Source: Streptomyces aculeolatus
Lineage (GTDB): Bacteria > Actinomycetota > Actinomycetes > Streptomycetales > Streptomycetaceae
Assembly (NCBI RefSeq): GCF_020400605.1
Contig: NZ_JAINRD010000016.1
Location: 124,001-188,000, forward strand
DNA length: 64,000 nucleotides
Direction: 5' to 3'
Every line of letters begins with the position of its first letter. Positions within the stretch are counted from its first letter, which is position 1. Below, piece after piece: positions 9,213 through 20,188 of the stretch. The position numbers and the translations under genes were made by a program. The notes beneath the pieces are model-generated. The model saw only the letters and a program-made list of their open reading frames with translations, was not told the origin of the DNA and did not search any database.

Positions 9213-9216
<4 letters not shown>
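8350..9216 (-). CDS. coxM: FAD-binding medium subunit of a molybdenum hydroxylase (CoxM)
   Basis: A 288-residue flavoprotein subunit. The FAD-binding motifs AGGQSLLP (~35) and TLGGSLAHADP (~110) are both present. It takes electrons from the [2Fe-2S] subunit. The ATG at 9216 overlaps the coxL stop in ATGA, so translation is probably coupled. The length and C-terminal CO_deh_flav_C-like region match the family. It belongs to the coxS-coxL-coxM heterotrimer. Confidence 0.93.
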
Positions 9217-11593
<2,377 letters not shown>

Positions 11594-11597
<4 letters not shown>

Positions 11598-12106
11598 ATC
11601 GCGGCCTCCCCGCCGGTGTCGGCCCCGGAATCGGCGCCCGTTCCGGCTCCGGCGTCGGCCGCGGCCAGGACGGCGCGCACGATGTTCTGGTAGCCGGTGC
11701 AGCGGCAGAGGTTGCCCTCCAGGCCGTGTCTGACCTCCTCCGCGGTGGGGTGCGGGTTGGCCCGCAGCAGGTCGCGGGCGGCGAGGATCATCCCGGGGGT
11801 GCAGTAGCCGCACTGCAGCCCGTGCTCCTCGTGGAAGGCCCGCTGGAGCGGGTGCCACCGGCCGTCGGCGGCCAGCCCCTGGATCGTCGTCACCTCCGCC
11901 CCGTCGGCCTGGACGGCCAGCATGGAGCAGGATTTGACGCTGGCGCCCGACACGTCGACCGTGCAGGCACCGCAGTTGCCGGTGTCGCAGCCGACGGGTG
12001 TGCCGGTCAGGCCCAGGCGGTCGCGCAGGTAGTGCACGAGGAGCAGGCGCGGCTCCACGTCGTCCTCGTAGGTCGTGCCGTCGACTGTGACCGAGATGCG
12101 GCTCAT
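11594..12106 (-). CDS. coxS: [2Fe-2S] small subunit of a molybdenum hydroxylase (CoxS)
   Basis: A 170-residue iron-sulfur subunit. The plant-type ferredoxin cluster (CDTGNCGAC plus a later Cys) is followed by the C-terminal cluster CGYCTPGM...CRCTGY. The start ATG 12106 has GGGGAGGGCAC just upstream; an upstream in-frame ATG at 12154 would add 16 residues without a ribosome site. A C-terminal Ala/Gly/Thr-rich tail of ~20 residues is unusual but harmless. First gene of the operon, passing electrons from the Mo centre to the FAD of CoxM. Confidence 0.94.
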
Positions 12107-12440
12107 GTGCCCTCCCCGGATCGGACGGGTCCGTGGCGCTGTGATGTGCGCCACTGTAGGACCGCATCCGGGACGGGGGAACCAGGCGGTGGCCCACGGG
12201 ATTCATCCAGGCCCGCGCCCGGCGGCGGTCCGCCGCGGGGACACGCCGCGTCACTCCACGTGGTCAGCCATGGCCGGAGGCGGTCCGAACTGCCGCTTGT
12301 CGCATAGTGATCATTCTCATCCGATGGGGTGGTACTGGCGTGACGCGCGGGGCGGTGGGTCCCGGTGAACCGGTTCGTCCCGGGTCGCCCTTCTAGGGTC
12401 GGGCCCGCACGGACACCCGATCGTCTTCGGAAAGGCCCTC
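12107..12440. other. 334-bp intergenic region between coxS and a secreted-protein gene
   Basis: It separates two divergent genes and must hold both promoters, but no clear -35/-10 pair stands out. It contains a perfect 10-bp palindrome GAACCGGTTC (12367-12376) about 65 bp upstream of the plus-strand gene, and an AT-richer patch around 12303-12325 (TGATCATTCTCATC). No RNA gene is recognised. Confidence 0.4.
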
Positions 12441-12800
12441 ATGAAGCTGCGCACCGCCCTGGGTTCCGCACTCGCCGCCCTCGCCCTCGTCCTGCCGCTG
12501 GCCGGACCCGCCCAGGCCGCCCAGGGCGACTTCCACTACACGTACGTGGACGGCTTCGGCCAGGAGCGCCTGGTCGACCTGCACGACCCGGTCAGCGGCA
12601 AGTGCATCAACCTCCACGGGGTCGGCGACGACGAGGTGCCGCCCGGCTACGCCCCGCACAACGAGACGGACACCGCCGCGACCGTCTACGTCGGCGCCAA
12701 CTGCACAGGGCCCGAATGGCGGTTGCGGGAGCACGGCCGGCCCACCAGGGACGCCCTGGAGCTTCGCTCGGTGCGCTTCGACGCCCCCGGCCTCCGCTGA
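12441..12800 (+). CDS. Small secreted protein of unknown function
   Basis: A 119-residue protein. Residues 1-~27 are a clear signal peptide (MKLRT, hydrophobic core, AQA|A cleavage). The mature ~92 residues have two cysteines (SGKCINLHG and GANCTG) that could form one disulfide, and are rich in acidic residues and Gly. Ribosome site GGAAAGG lies eight bases before the ATG. This resembles small exported proteins common in Streptomyces, but I recognise no family with a known function. It is divergent from the cox operon and convergent with the sulfite-oxidase gene, so it stands alone. Confidence 0.8.
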   Translation: MKLRTALGSALAALALVLPLAGPAQAAQGDFHYTYVDGFGQERLVDLHDPVSGKCINLHGVGDDEVPPGYAPHNETDTAATVYVGANCTGPEWRLREHGRPTRDALELRSVRFDAPGLR

Positions 12801-12839
12801 GCCCCGGCGTACCGGCGGGGCGGTAGCGGACCCCGCCGC

Positions 12840-12869
12840 GGGCCCGGCCGCGGGGGCGCGGCCGGGCCC
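12840..12869. terminator. 13-bp-stem bidirectional hairpin
   Basis: Perfect inverted repeat with arms GGGCCCGGCCGCG and CGCGGCCGGGCCC and a GGGG loop, placed exactly between the convergent secreted-protein and sulfite-oxidase genes. No U-tract on either side, as is usual in this GC range. Confidence 0.7.
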
Positions 12870-12876
12870 CGCCGGC

Positions 12877-14160
12877 TCAGGCGACGGTGACCGGGTGGCG
12901 GACGACCGCGTCGAAGAGGTAGCCCTGGTCGTTGTGGACGGTGGTGGCCGGCTGGGTCCGGCCGCTCACGTCGGTGGCGCGGGCCCGTACGTCGGCCGGG
13001 CCCGGCCGCTCCGGCCGCCAGGTGGCCGACCAGCGCACCCAGCCGTCCGCGCGCGGGCCGTCCGCGAGTTCGGCGCGGCGCCAGGTGGCGCCGCCGTCGG
13101 TGCTGACCTCGACCTTGCGCACGCCGCCGGCGCCCGACCAGGAGCGGCCGGTCAGCCGGTGGGTCTCGCCGGCGGCGAGGGTGGCGTTCCACGGCAGTTC
13201 GAAGGCGCTCTTGAGGGTCTGCCGGCTCAGCGGCTCGCTGCCCTCGGGCGGGTAGGAGGGGCCGAAGAGGCGGTAGAAGTCGGTGTTCCACGGGGAGTAC
13301 AGCGGCTCGGCGGAGACCTGCACATCCCCGACCCACTTGATCGAGGAGATGCCGACCCACGACGGTACGAGCACGCGCACCGGGTGCCCGTGGTCGGCGG
13401 GCAGCGGCTCGCCGTTCATCTCGTACGCGAGGATCACGTCGTCCAGCGCCTTGGCCACCGGCAGCGGGCGGCGCACGTGGCCGAGGTTGATCCCGTCCGC
13501 CACGTACTCGTCGTCCAGCCCGCTCGGCATCACGTCGACCGCCCGCCGGGTCAGCCCGGCCCGCCGCAGCACGTCGCCCAGGCGCACGCCGCGCCAGCGG
13601 GCGACGCCGATGGCGCCGAGGGTCCACGACGTGCCGGAGACGGTGCCGCCCTGCTGGGTGGCGAACAAGCTGCGCCCGTTGCCGGCGCACTCCACGAACG
13701 CCGACCGGACCGCGGTGGGCAGCGCCTTGAGGTCGTCGAGCCCGAACTCCGCCGCGCCGCCGCGCAGTCCGTCGCCCCAGACGCGCAGGCTCCAGTCGGC
13801 GGCGTCGAGCAGGGGTGTGGCGGTGTGGTTGCGGACGAAGAAGCGGTCGGCGGGTGTGTGGTAGCCGGTGCCCTTCAGGGCGGGCCAGTTGGTCTCGGCG
13901 TTGGTGCCGCGGACCGTGAACAGCTCGGGCGGCAGCGGCTTGACGATGCCGCCGGCCCGGGGCGCGGACGGCGCCGCCCCGGCGGATGGGGCGCCGAGGG
14001 CGCCCAGGGCGCCGGCCCCGCCGGCGGCGGCGAGGAGCCGCAGCATGTCGCGCCTGGCGACGCCCGGGGTGCGGGCGTCGCCGTCGAGCCACTGGCGCAG
14101 GCGGCGGCGGTCGTACGAGGTCTCGTCGGACGGGCGCGATGTCGGCATGACGTCGATCAT
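12877..14160 (-). CDS. Tat-exported sulfite oxidase-like molybdopterin enzyme
   Basis: A 427-residue oxidoreductase of the sulfite oxidase family. A twin-arginine signal (ARRDMLRLLAAAGG, ~35-62) indicates folded export. The molybdopterin domain (~85-310) has the Mo-ligating Cys158 in FVECAGNGR, and the C-terminal ~110 residues are the Mo-co dimerisation domain (VEVSTDGGATW). No heme b5 or cytochrome domain is fused, so it probably hands electrons to a separate acceptor. Starts at ATG 14160 or 14148 are both possible; neither has a strong ribosome site. It probably oxidises sulfite or a related S/N-oxide outside the membrane; substrate not provable from sequence. Confidence 0.9.
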   Translation of the reverse strand: MIDVMPTSRPSDETSYDRRRLRQWLDGDARTPGVARRDMLRLLAAAGGAGALGALGAPSAGAAPSAPRAGGIVKPLPPELFTVRGTNAETNWPALKGTGYHTPADRFFVRNHTATPLLDAADWSLRVWGDGLRGGAAEFGLDDLKALPTAVRSAFVECAGNGRSLFATQQGGTVSGTSWTLGAIGVARWRGVRLGDVLRRAGLTRRAVDVMPSGLDDEYVADGINLGHVRRPLPVAKALDDVILAYEMNGEPLPADHGHPVRVLVPSWVGISSIKWVGDVQVSAEPLYSPWNTDFYRLFGPSYPPEGSEPLSRQTLKSAFELPWNATLAAGETHRLTGRSWSGAGGVRKVEVSTDGGATWRRAELADGPRADGWVRWSATWRPERPGPADVRARATDVSGRTQPATTVHNDQGYLFDAVVRHPVTVA

Positions 14161-14376
14161 CCGGGCGCCCGTCCGCAGAACACCATTGCCCGTTTGTGAA
14201 GAACTCGTGAAACCACCCGGAGGGCGTACGGGCCTTCGGCCCGGCCCGCGCCCGGTGGCGAATCCCGGCGCGAGGAGCGAGCGTTCGTGCGACGGGCGCG
14301 CACGCCGGAACGCGCCTGCGGGTGGATTGCGGGCGCGCGGCGCGTAGTCGGGCGCGGCGCGGAGCAACTTCCGGCC

Positions 14377-15009
14377 GTGACCCGGGAGAACACACCGCGC
14401 ACCGCGCGGTCCGCCGTACGCGCCGCCGTGGTGCTCGCCGCACTCGCCGCCGCCGGCCCGGCCGTGCCGGGCGCCGCCGTTGCCGACGCCCCGCGGACCG
14501 CCCCCGTACGGGCGTGGGCACTGCCCGGCGACGGATGCGTGCGCGTCGGCGGGGACCTGCCGCTGGAGGAGCTGGGACGCATCGCGCGGGAGCAGGGCGT
14601 CGGGGAGGCGGTGCGGCAGGGGTGCGGCGGGAAGCCGGAGCCGCCCGCGCCGACTCCCACCCCCACCCCCACGCCACGGCCCCCGGCGCCGCCGCCCGCG
14701 TCCCCTGCGACCGAGCCCGAAGCGCCCGCCCCGCCGGAGCCGGCCGCACCCGTGCCCCCGGTGCCGCCGGCAGCCGTGCCGGTACGGCCCACGCCCACGC
14801 CCACACCGACTCCCTCGCCCAGCCGCCCGCCCAAGCCGAGCCCCGCCCCCACTCCTTCGCCCTCGCTGCGGCCCCTCTACCACGAGCCGCCGCCGCGCGC
14901 GGTCGACGAGGGCACCTCGCCCGTCACCAGAATGCTTCTCTTCGTCGCCCCCGCGATCCTCGCCGCCGCCGCGCTCGGCGGCTCCGGCGCGGCCCGCAAC
15001 CGCTCCTGA
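14377..15009 (+). CDS. Proline-rich exported membrane-anchored protein
   Basis: 210 residues from GTG 14377. This start was chosen because it places a normal signal peptide (hydrophobic AAVVLAALAAAGPA, cleavage near AVADA) at the N-terminus; an in-frame upstream start at 14287 would bury it. A short folded part (~40-85, with two Cys) is followed by ~90 residues of Pro/Thr/Ser/Ala repeats (PTPTP runs), then a single C-terminal transmembrane segment (MLLFVAPAILAAAALGG) and a basic end. It reads as a cell-wall-spanning stalk protein. It ends 32 bp before the DUF4239 gene, so they are probably co-transcribed. Confidence 0.75.
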   Translation: MTRENTPRTARSAVRAAVVLAALAAAGPAVPGAAVADAPRTAPVRAWALPGDGCVRVGGDLPLEELGRIAREQGVGEAVRQGCGGKPEPPAPTPTPTPTPRPPAPPPASPATEPEAPAPPEPAAPVPPVPPAAVPVRPTPTPTPTPSPSRPPKPSPAPTPSPSLRPLYHEPPPRAVDEGTSPVTRMLLFVAPAILAAAALGGSGAARNRS

Positions 15010-15041
15010 CCGCCCCGCAGCCCGACCGCCGGAGGCAGCCC

Positions 15042-15806
15042 GTGTCCGAATGGCTCATGCTCACCCTCGCGATGGCCGCGGCCATCGCGGTCGTCGTCCT
15101 CATCACGGTCCTCCGGCACCGCCGCCCCGACGAGGAGTTCGACCCCGACGAGACCCCCGACGTCATCGAGTACATGACGATGATGATCGGGGTGGTGTAC
15201 GCGATCGTGCTCGGCCTGGCGATCGCCGGCGTCTGGGAGGCCAAGGGCAGCGCGGAGGACTCGGTGCAGCGGGAGGCGTTCGCGCTGCACGAGACCAGCG
15301 AGCGGCTCGCCCAGTACCCGGCCCCGGTGCGCGAGGAGATCCGCGCCGACATCGCGGCGTACGTCGGCTACGCCGTGCACGACGAGTGGCCGGCGATGCA
15401 GGACGGCGACGGGCTGAGCGAGCGCGGCGACGAACTGCTCGACGACGTGCGCCGCGGGCTCGACGCGTACGTGCCGGAGACCGACGCCGAGAACCGCGCC
15501 GCCTACGCGCTGGGCGACCAGATCGCGGCGGCCGAGGAGGCCCGCAACGAGCGGGCGCTGAACTCGGGCCCCACGATGCCCTCCCTGGTGTGGTTCGGGC
15601 TGATCTCGGGCGGGCTGGTGGCGATGGGGATGGTGTTCGCGCTGCAGATCCAGCGCTCGGCGCGCGAGTTGATCCTCGCGGGGCTGCACAGCGGGCTGCT
15701 GGCGTTCCTGCTCTTCCTGGTCTGGGAGTTCGACCAGCCCTACGTCCGCGACTCGGCCGGCATGCTGGAGCCGTTCACCACGCTCTTCCCGAACGCCGCC
15801 GGCTGA
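15042..15806 (+). CDS. DUF4239-type integral membrane protein
   Basis: 254 residues from GTG 15042 with GGAGG seven bases upstream. Two transmembrane helices near the N-terminus (~4-24 and ~45-68: MMIGVVYAIVLGLAIAGVWEA) and two near the C-terminus (~187-208 and ~216-236) flank a ~100-residue acidic helical region. This matches the bacterial DUF4239 (bestrophin-like) layout. Function is not established for this family in actinobacteria. It follows the proline-rich protein at close spacing. Confidence 0.78.
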   Translation: MSEWLMLTLAMAAAIAVVVLITVLRHRRPDEEFDPDETPDVIEYMTMMIGVVYAIVLGLAIAGVWEAKGSAEDSVQREAFALHETSERLAQYPAPVREEIRADIAAYVGYAVHDEWPAMQDGDGLSERGDELLDDVRRGLDAYVPETDAENRAAYALGDQIAAAEEARNERALNSGPTMPSLVWFGLISGGLVAMGMVFALQIQRSARELILAGLHSGLLAFLLFLVWEFDQPYVRDSAGMLEPFTTLFPNAAG

Positions 15807-15866
15807 CCCGCCGCTCCCCCGCGTCGGTGCCCGCCCGGCCGCGGTCGGAGGTTGTAGCGTCGCCGC

Positions 15867-16769
15867 ATGACGCACTCACCGACCGCCCCGCCGCCGGGCC
15901 CCGCGGGCACCACGTTCGACCTCGGCGGCGACATGCCGGTCGGCCGCATCGGCTACGGCACGATGCGGCTCACCGACCACCCCGGCATCCCTCCGTCGGA
16001 AGCGGTCATCTGGGAGCCGCCGCGGGACCGGGCCGGCGCCGTCGCCGTGCTGCGCCGCGCGGTGGAGCTGGGCGTCGGGCTCGTCGACACCGCCGACTCC
16101 TACGCCCTCGGCGCCGTCGAGGAGATCGTCGCCGAGGCGCTGTACCCGTACGCGGACGGGGTCGTCGTCGCCACGAAGGCCGGTCTCGCCCGGCCGGGCC
16201 CGGGCAAGTGGGTGCCGCTGGGGCGGCCGGAGTATCTGCGGCAGCAGGCGGAGCTGAGCCTGCGCCGGCTGCGTACCGACTGCATCGACCTGTTCCAGCT
16301 GCACCGCGTCGACCCCGGCGTGCCGCTCGCCGACCAGGTCGGCGCGCTCAGGGAGCTGCAGGAGGAGGGCAAGGTGCGGCACATCGGCCTGTCCGAGGTC
16401 GACGTGGACCAGGTGCGCGAGGCGCGCGGGACCGCCGAGATCGCCTCCGTGCAGAACCTCTACAACCTCGCGATGCGGCAGCACGAGGCCGTCGTCGACT
16501 ACACCGCCGCCGAGGGCATCGCCTTCCTGCCGTACTTCCCGATGGCCGTCGGCGAGCTGGCCGCTCCCGGCGTGCCGGTCGCGGAGGTGGCGGCCGAGCT
16601 GGGTGCCACCACGGCGCAGACGGCGCTGGCCTGGCTGCTGCGGCGGGCGCGGAACGTGCTGCCCATCCCGGGTACGACGTCGCTCGGGCACCTGGCGGAG
16701 AACGTGGCGGCGCTGGATCTCACCATGTCGGACGACCAGTTCGCGCGGCTGTCGGCCCTCGGCGGTTGA
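15867..16769 (+). CDS. Aldo/keto reductase
   Basis: A 300-residue AKR-family TIM barrel with the catalytic tetrad visible: Asp and Tyr in DTADSY, Lys in ATKAGL, His in LFQLHRVD. The NADPH-binding end (VLPIPGTTSLGHLAEN) is intact. It resembles the YajO/Tas-like AKRs that reduce small aldehydes and ketones. Convergent with the KAS III gene, with only 27 bp between stop codons; no operon partner. Confidence 0.92.
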   Translation: MTHSPTAPPPGPAGTTFDLGGDMPVGRIGYGTMRLTDHPGIPPSEAVIWEPPRDRAGAVAVLRRAVELGVGLVDTADSYALGAVEEIVAEALYPYADGVVVATKAGLARPGPGKWVPLGRPEYLRQQAELSLRRLRTDCIDLFQLHRVDPGVPLADQVGALRELQEEGKVRHIGLSEVDVDQVREARGTAEIASVQNLYNLAMRQHEAVVDYTAAEGIAFLPYFPMAVGELAAPGVPVAEVAAELGATTAQTALAWLLRRARNVLPIPGTTSLGHLAENVAALDLTMSDDQFARLSALGG

Positions 16770-16796
16770 CCGGGGCCGGGGGCAGCGGGCCGGAGG

Positions 16797-17747
16797 CTAG
16801 GGGCAGCGCACGACCTGGCCCGCGTACGACAGGTTGCCGCCGAAGCCGAAGAGCAGCACCGGCGCGCCGGAGGGGATGTCGCCGCGCGCCACCAGCTTGG
16901 AGAACGCCAGCGGCACGCTTGCCGCCGAGGTGTTGCCCGACTCGGTGACGTCGGTGGCGACGACCGCCCGGGGCGCGCCGAGGCTGCGGGCGAGCGGTTC
17001 GATGATCCGCAGGTTCGCCTGGTGCAGCACGATCGCCGCGAGGTCGCCGGGGTCCACGCCGCCGCGCTCCAGGACGCGCCGGGCGATGGGCGGCAGCTCC
17101 TTGATGGCCCAGCGGTAGACGGCCTGGCCCTCCTGGGCGAAGACCGGGGGCGAGCCCTCGATGCGTACCGCGGGCCCCATGTCGGGCGCGGACCCCCACA
17201 CGACGGGGCCGATGGCGCCCGCCTCGTCGGCGCCGGCCGCGGGGGCGACCACGGCGGCGCCGGCGCCGTCGCCGGTGAGCACTGCGGTCGAGCGGTCGTT
17301 CCAGTCGGTGACGCCGGTCAGCCGCTCCGCGGCGATGACCAGGGCCCGGCTCGCGGCGCCGGCGCGGATGGTGTGGTCCGCCTGGGCGAGGGCGTGGGAG
17401 AAGCCGGAGCAGGCGACGTTGACGTCGATGGCGGCGGGCGAGGGGATGCCCAGCCGGTCGGCGACCCGGGCGGCCATGTTCGGCACCCGGTTCTCCGCGG
17501 TGCAGGTGGCGACCATCACGAGGTCGACGTCCTCGGTCTTGGTGCCGGCGCCGGCCAGCGCCTTGGCCGCGGCGTGCGCGGCCATCATGTCCACGGTCTC
17601 GTCGTCGCCCGCGACGTGCCGGGTGCGGATGCCCACCCGGCTGCGGATCCACTCGTCGCTGGTGTCGACGAACTCCGCCAGGTCGTCGTTCGTCAGCACC
17701 TTCCCCGGCTGGTAGTGGCCGAGGGCGAGGATCCGCGATCCGGTCAT
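16797..17747 (-). CDS. Beta-ketoacyl-ACP synthase III (FabH-like)
   Basis: A 316-residue KAS III with an intact Cys-His-Asn triad: Cys113 (VACSGF), His242 (LHQANLRI), Asn272 (ESGNTSAAS). The family joins an acyl-CoA starter to malonyl-ACP. The gene stands alone, without fabD/acpP/fabF neighbours, so it is more likely an accessory or secondary-metabolism starter enzyme than the housekeeping FabH; that is inference. ATG 17747 is preceded by an AAGG-type site. Confidence 0.9.
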   Translation of the reverse strand: MTGSRILALGHYQPGKVLTNDDLAEFVDTSDEWIRSRVGIRTRHVAGDDETVDMMAAHAAAKALAGAGTKTEDVDLVMVATCTAENRVPNMAARVADRLGIPSPAAIDVNVACSGFSHALAQADHTIRAGAASRALVIAAERLTGVTDWNDRSTAVLTGDGAGAAVVAPAAGADEAGAIGPVVWGSAPDMGPAVRIEGSPPVFAQEGQAVYRWAIKELPPIARRVLERGGVDPGDLAAIVLHQANLRIIEPLARSLGAPRAVVATDVTESGNTSAASVPLAFSKLVARGDIPSGAPVLLFGFGGNLSYAGQVVRCP

Positions 17748-17834
17748 GGGGCCGCCTTAGCGAGTGTGGCTGTTCCTGCGCTCCCTTCGAGTCTGCCGGG
17801 TATGGCGCGGGTTGGGCAGTGGAGATCCATCAAA

Positions 17835-17881
17835 GCGGCGGCGCGGGTCTTTGGCGGGGTGTGCCATTGCCGCGCCGCCGC
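17835..17881 (-). terminator. 12-bp inverted repeat after the GDPD gene
   Basis: Perfect arms GCGGCGGCGCGG and CCGCGCCGCCGC with a 23-nt loop, just downstream of the phosphodiesterase stop codon (minus direction). The long loop makes it less certain than the other hairpins in this window. Confidence 0.4.
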
Positions 17882-17900
17882 CTCGTGGTCGCGCCGGTCG

Positions 17901-18752
17901 CTACGTGAGGGACTGCGGGTAGTCGGTGATGATGCCGTCGACGCCGAGGCCGGCCATCTTGCGCATGGCGCCGGGCTCGTCGACGGTCCAGACGTTGATG
18001 TCCATGCCCAGCTCGTGGACGCGGTCGACCAGGGCCTGGTCGGTGACGGTGTACTGCGGGTTGACCTGGTCCGCCCACTCGCTCAGCGCGAGCAGTTCGT
18101 CCTCGGTGGGGAGGTCGGCGTCGAGGAAGCCGATCGGCACCTCGGGCATGAGGTCCTTGAAGCCCTGCGCGTCGTCCAGCTCGAAGGACTGCACGGCGAG
18201 TTGGCCGTTCGCGAGCGCGCGCCCGGTGTAGCCGGGCCGGTCCTGCAGCAGTGCGGCGAGGTCGGCGGGCAGGCTGGCGTCGTAGTGGCCGCACGGGCTG
18301 ATCTCGGCGAGCAGGCCCGACTTCCTGTCGACGAGGTCGATGACCCGGTCGACGGTGATGATCGGCTCGCCGGCGTACTTCGCCGAGAACCAGGAGCCGG
18401 CGTCCAGGCCGCGCAGCTCGGCCCAGGTGAAGTCGGAGACGCGGTAGCTCGGCCGGCCCGGGTAGACCTCCTCGATGTCGGTGGTCCGCTCCATCGTGCA
18501 GTCGTGGAAGTTGACGAGCTTGCCGTCCTTGGTGCGCTGTACGTCGATCTCGACGAAGTCGGCGTCCTGGCGGACCGCCAGCCGGGTCGCCGCCGCGGTG
18601 TTCTCGGGCGCCACGCCGGAGGACCCGCGGTGGGCGATGACGTCGGGCCCGGCGGGCGCGGCCTGGGCGGCGGACGCGCCGGCGAGGATGCCGGCGGCCG
18701 TCAGGGCCGCGAGGACGGGCGCCGCCCGCAGCAGGGATCTCACGAGCTTCAC
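17901..18752 (-). CDS. Secreted glycerophosphodiester phosphodiesterase
   Basis: 283 residues from GTG 18752 (AAGG upstream). That start gives a normal signal peptide (VKLVRSLLRAAPVLAALTAAG...AQAA); the longer ATG 18815 version puts it inside. GDPD motifs: AHRG with ENT, EIDVQRTKDGKLVNFHD, and a C-terminal NVWTVDE plus DGIITDYP. It hydrolyses glycerophosphodiesters to glycerol-3-phosphate and an alcohol outside the cell, scavenging phosphate or carbon, and may feed the glycerol-3-phosphate genes at 20-24 kb. No convincing PHO box was seen upstream. Confidence 0.92.
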   Translation of the reverse strand: MKLVRSLLRAAPVLAALTAAGILAGASAAQAAPAGPDVIAHRGSSGVAPENTAAATRLAVRQDADFVEIDVQRTKDGKLVNFHDCTMERTTDIEEVYPGRPSYRVSDFTWAELRGLDAGSWFSAKYAGEPIITVDRVIDLVDRKSGLLAEISPCGHYDASLPADLAALLQDRPGYTGRALANGQLAVQSFELDDAQGFKDLMPEVPIGFLDADLPTEDELLALSEWADQVNPQYTVTDQALVDRVHELGMDINVWTVDEPGAMRKMAGLGVDGIITDYPQSLT

Positions 18753-18943
18753 AATTGACCTTCGCTCTCGTGGTGTTGGTGGTGCTGCCGAGGCTGAAGA
18801 CGTGACGTTAAACAAGACGGACGATCACGTAAAGGGGCCGTGGTCGGGACATGACGATGCTTGCCCGGGGGTGTCCCGGATGCTGGGATGCGGTGTGCGC
18901 GTACGGGCCGGGCGGACGGCCGGTGCGGCGGAGAGGCGGAGCG

Positions 18944-20119
18944 ATGCGGAGCGTACGGCGCGGCGGGAAGCCGGTCGGTCTTGTGGTGCTGGCCGTGCTG
19001 GTCGCAGCGCTCGCGGCGGGCTGCGGCGCGCCGGGCAGGCAGGGGCAGGAGCCGGACGAGGGCGGGCGGGAGCACGAGGCGCGCGGCACCGATCGGGCGC
19101 GGGAGGGCCGGCAGGCGCGCGAGGGGCCGGGGCGCGGGGCGCGCGCCGTGGGCGTGGCCACGTACAACGTCTACCTCGGCGCCGACTTGCAGCCGCTGTT
19201 CTCCGCGGGCAGCCGGGCCGAGCTGGTCGAGCGCGCGGGCGAGGTGTACGCGGCGATGGAGGCGACGGACTTCCGCGAGCGGGCGGCGGCGATCGCCGAC
19301 CTGCTGGCGGAGAGCGAGCCCGGGGTCGTGGCGCTCCAGGAGGTGGCCCGCTGGGAGAAGGGGCCGGCCGGCGGCGAGCTGACGGTGCGCTACGACTTCC
19401 TGCGGCTGCTGCTCGACGAGCTGGCCGCCCGCGGCACCCCGTACCGGGCCGTCGCCGCGAACGACAACTTCACCGGCCGGATGCCCGTCTCGGCCGCCGA
19501 GGAGGCGCGGTTCACCGACCGGGACGTGGTCGTCGTACGGGACGGGCTGCCCGCCGCCCGGCTGCGTACGTCGCGGCCGGCCTCCGCCGCGTACGCCGCG
19601 AGGGTCACGCTGCCCTCGCGCATCCCGGGGCTCTCCTTCGAGGTGCCGCGCGGCTGGTCGGCCGCCGACGTCACGGTGCCCGGCGGGACCTTCCGGTTCG
19701 TGAGCACCCATCTGGAGGCGTTCGGCGGCCCCGGCGTGCGCGCGGCCCAGGCCCGCGAGCTGGCCGCCGCGTTCGCGGACTCGCCCCACCCCGTCGTCCT
19801 GGCCGGCGACTTCAACTCCCGCCCCGGAGACGGCGGCGGCGCCTACGGGATCCTCGCCGGGGCCGGCTACGCCGACGCCTGGACGGCGGCGGGCGGCGAC
19901 CCGGACGGCGGCTGGACGGCGGGGCAGAGCGGGTCGCTGCTGGAGGACGACGCGCTGTCCCACCGCATCGACCACGTGCTGTACCGGCCGGACGGCGTAC
20001 GGGCGGTCGCGGCCGAGGTGGTCGGCGACCGGGAGGCGGACCGCTCGGCGCCGACGGGGTTCTGGCCGTCGGACCACGCGGGCGTGGTCACCGAACTCCG
20101 GCTCGGCGCCCGGCGGTAG
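18944..20119 (+). CDS. Lipoprotein of the endonuclease/exonuclease/phosphatase family
   Basis: 391 residues from ATG 18944 (GGAGAGGCGGAG upstream); the longer ATG 18851 is disfavoured because it buries the lipobox. Lipobox LAAGC at ~26-30, then a charged linker rich in Glu/Arg/Gly (~33-70), then an EEP domain: TYNVYLG, VALQEV, STHLEA, LAGDFNS, HRIDHVLY and PSDHAG give the metal- and phosphate-binding residues. A surface phosphodiesterase or nuclease. It is divergent from the GDPD gene with 191 bp between starts, so the two could share control of phosphate scavenging; inference. Confidence 0.88.
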   Translation: MRSVRRGGKPVGLVVLAVLVAALAAGCGAPGRQGQEPDEGGREHEARGTDRAREGRQAREGPGRGARAVGVATYNVYLGADLQPLFSAGSRAELVERAGEVYAAMEATDFRERAAAIADLLAESEPGVVALQEVARWEKGPAGGELTVRYDFLRLLLDELAARGTPYRAVAANDNFTGRMPVSAAEEARFTDRDVVVVRDGLPAARLRTSRPASAAYAARVTLPSRIPGLSFEVPRGWSAADVTVPGGTFRFVSTHLEAFGGPGVRAAQARELAAAFADSPHPVVLAGDFNSRPGDGGGAYGILAGAGYADAWTAAGGDPDGGWTAGQSGSLLEDDALSHRIDHVLYRPDGVRAVAAEVVGDREADRSAPTGFWPSDHAGVVTELRLGARR

Positions 20120-20188
20120 CGGGCGCGGGTCCTGCCCCGGTCTCCCCGGGCGGGTGCGGGCGGCGCGGTGGCGCGTGGCGCCCGGGCG

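Noticed and set aside
12367..12376. GAACCGGTTC palindrome before the small secreted-protein gene
   Set aside because: Perfect but isolated; no second copy near other genes was seen, so not called an operator.
18753..18943. Possible PHO box between the GDPD and EEP genes
   Set aside because: No GTTCACC-like direct repeats; only a loose ACGTGA/TCACGT inverted repeat.
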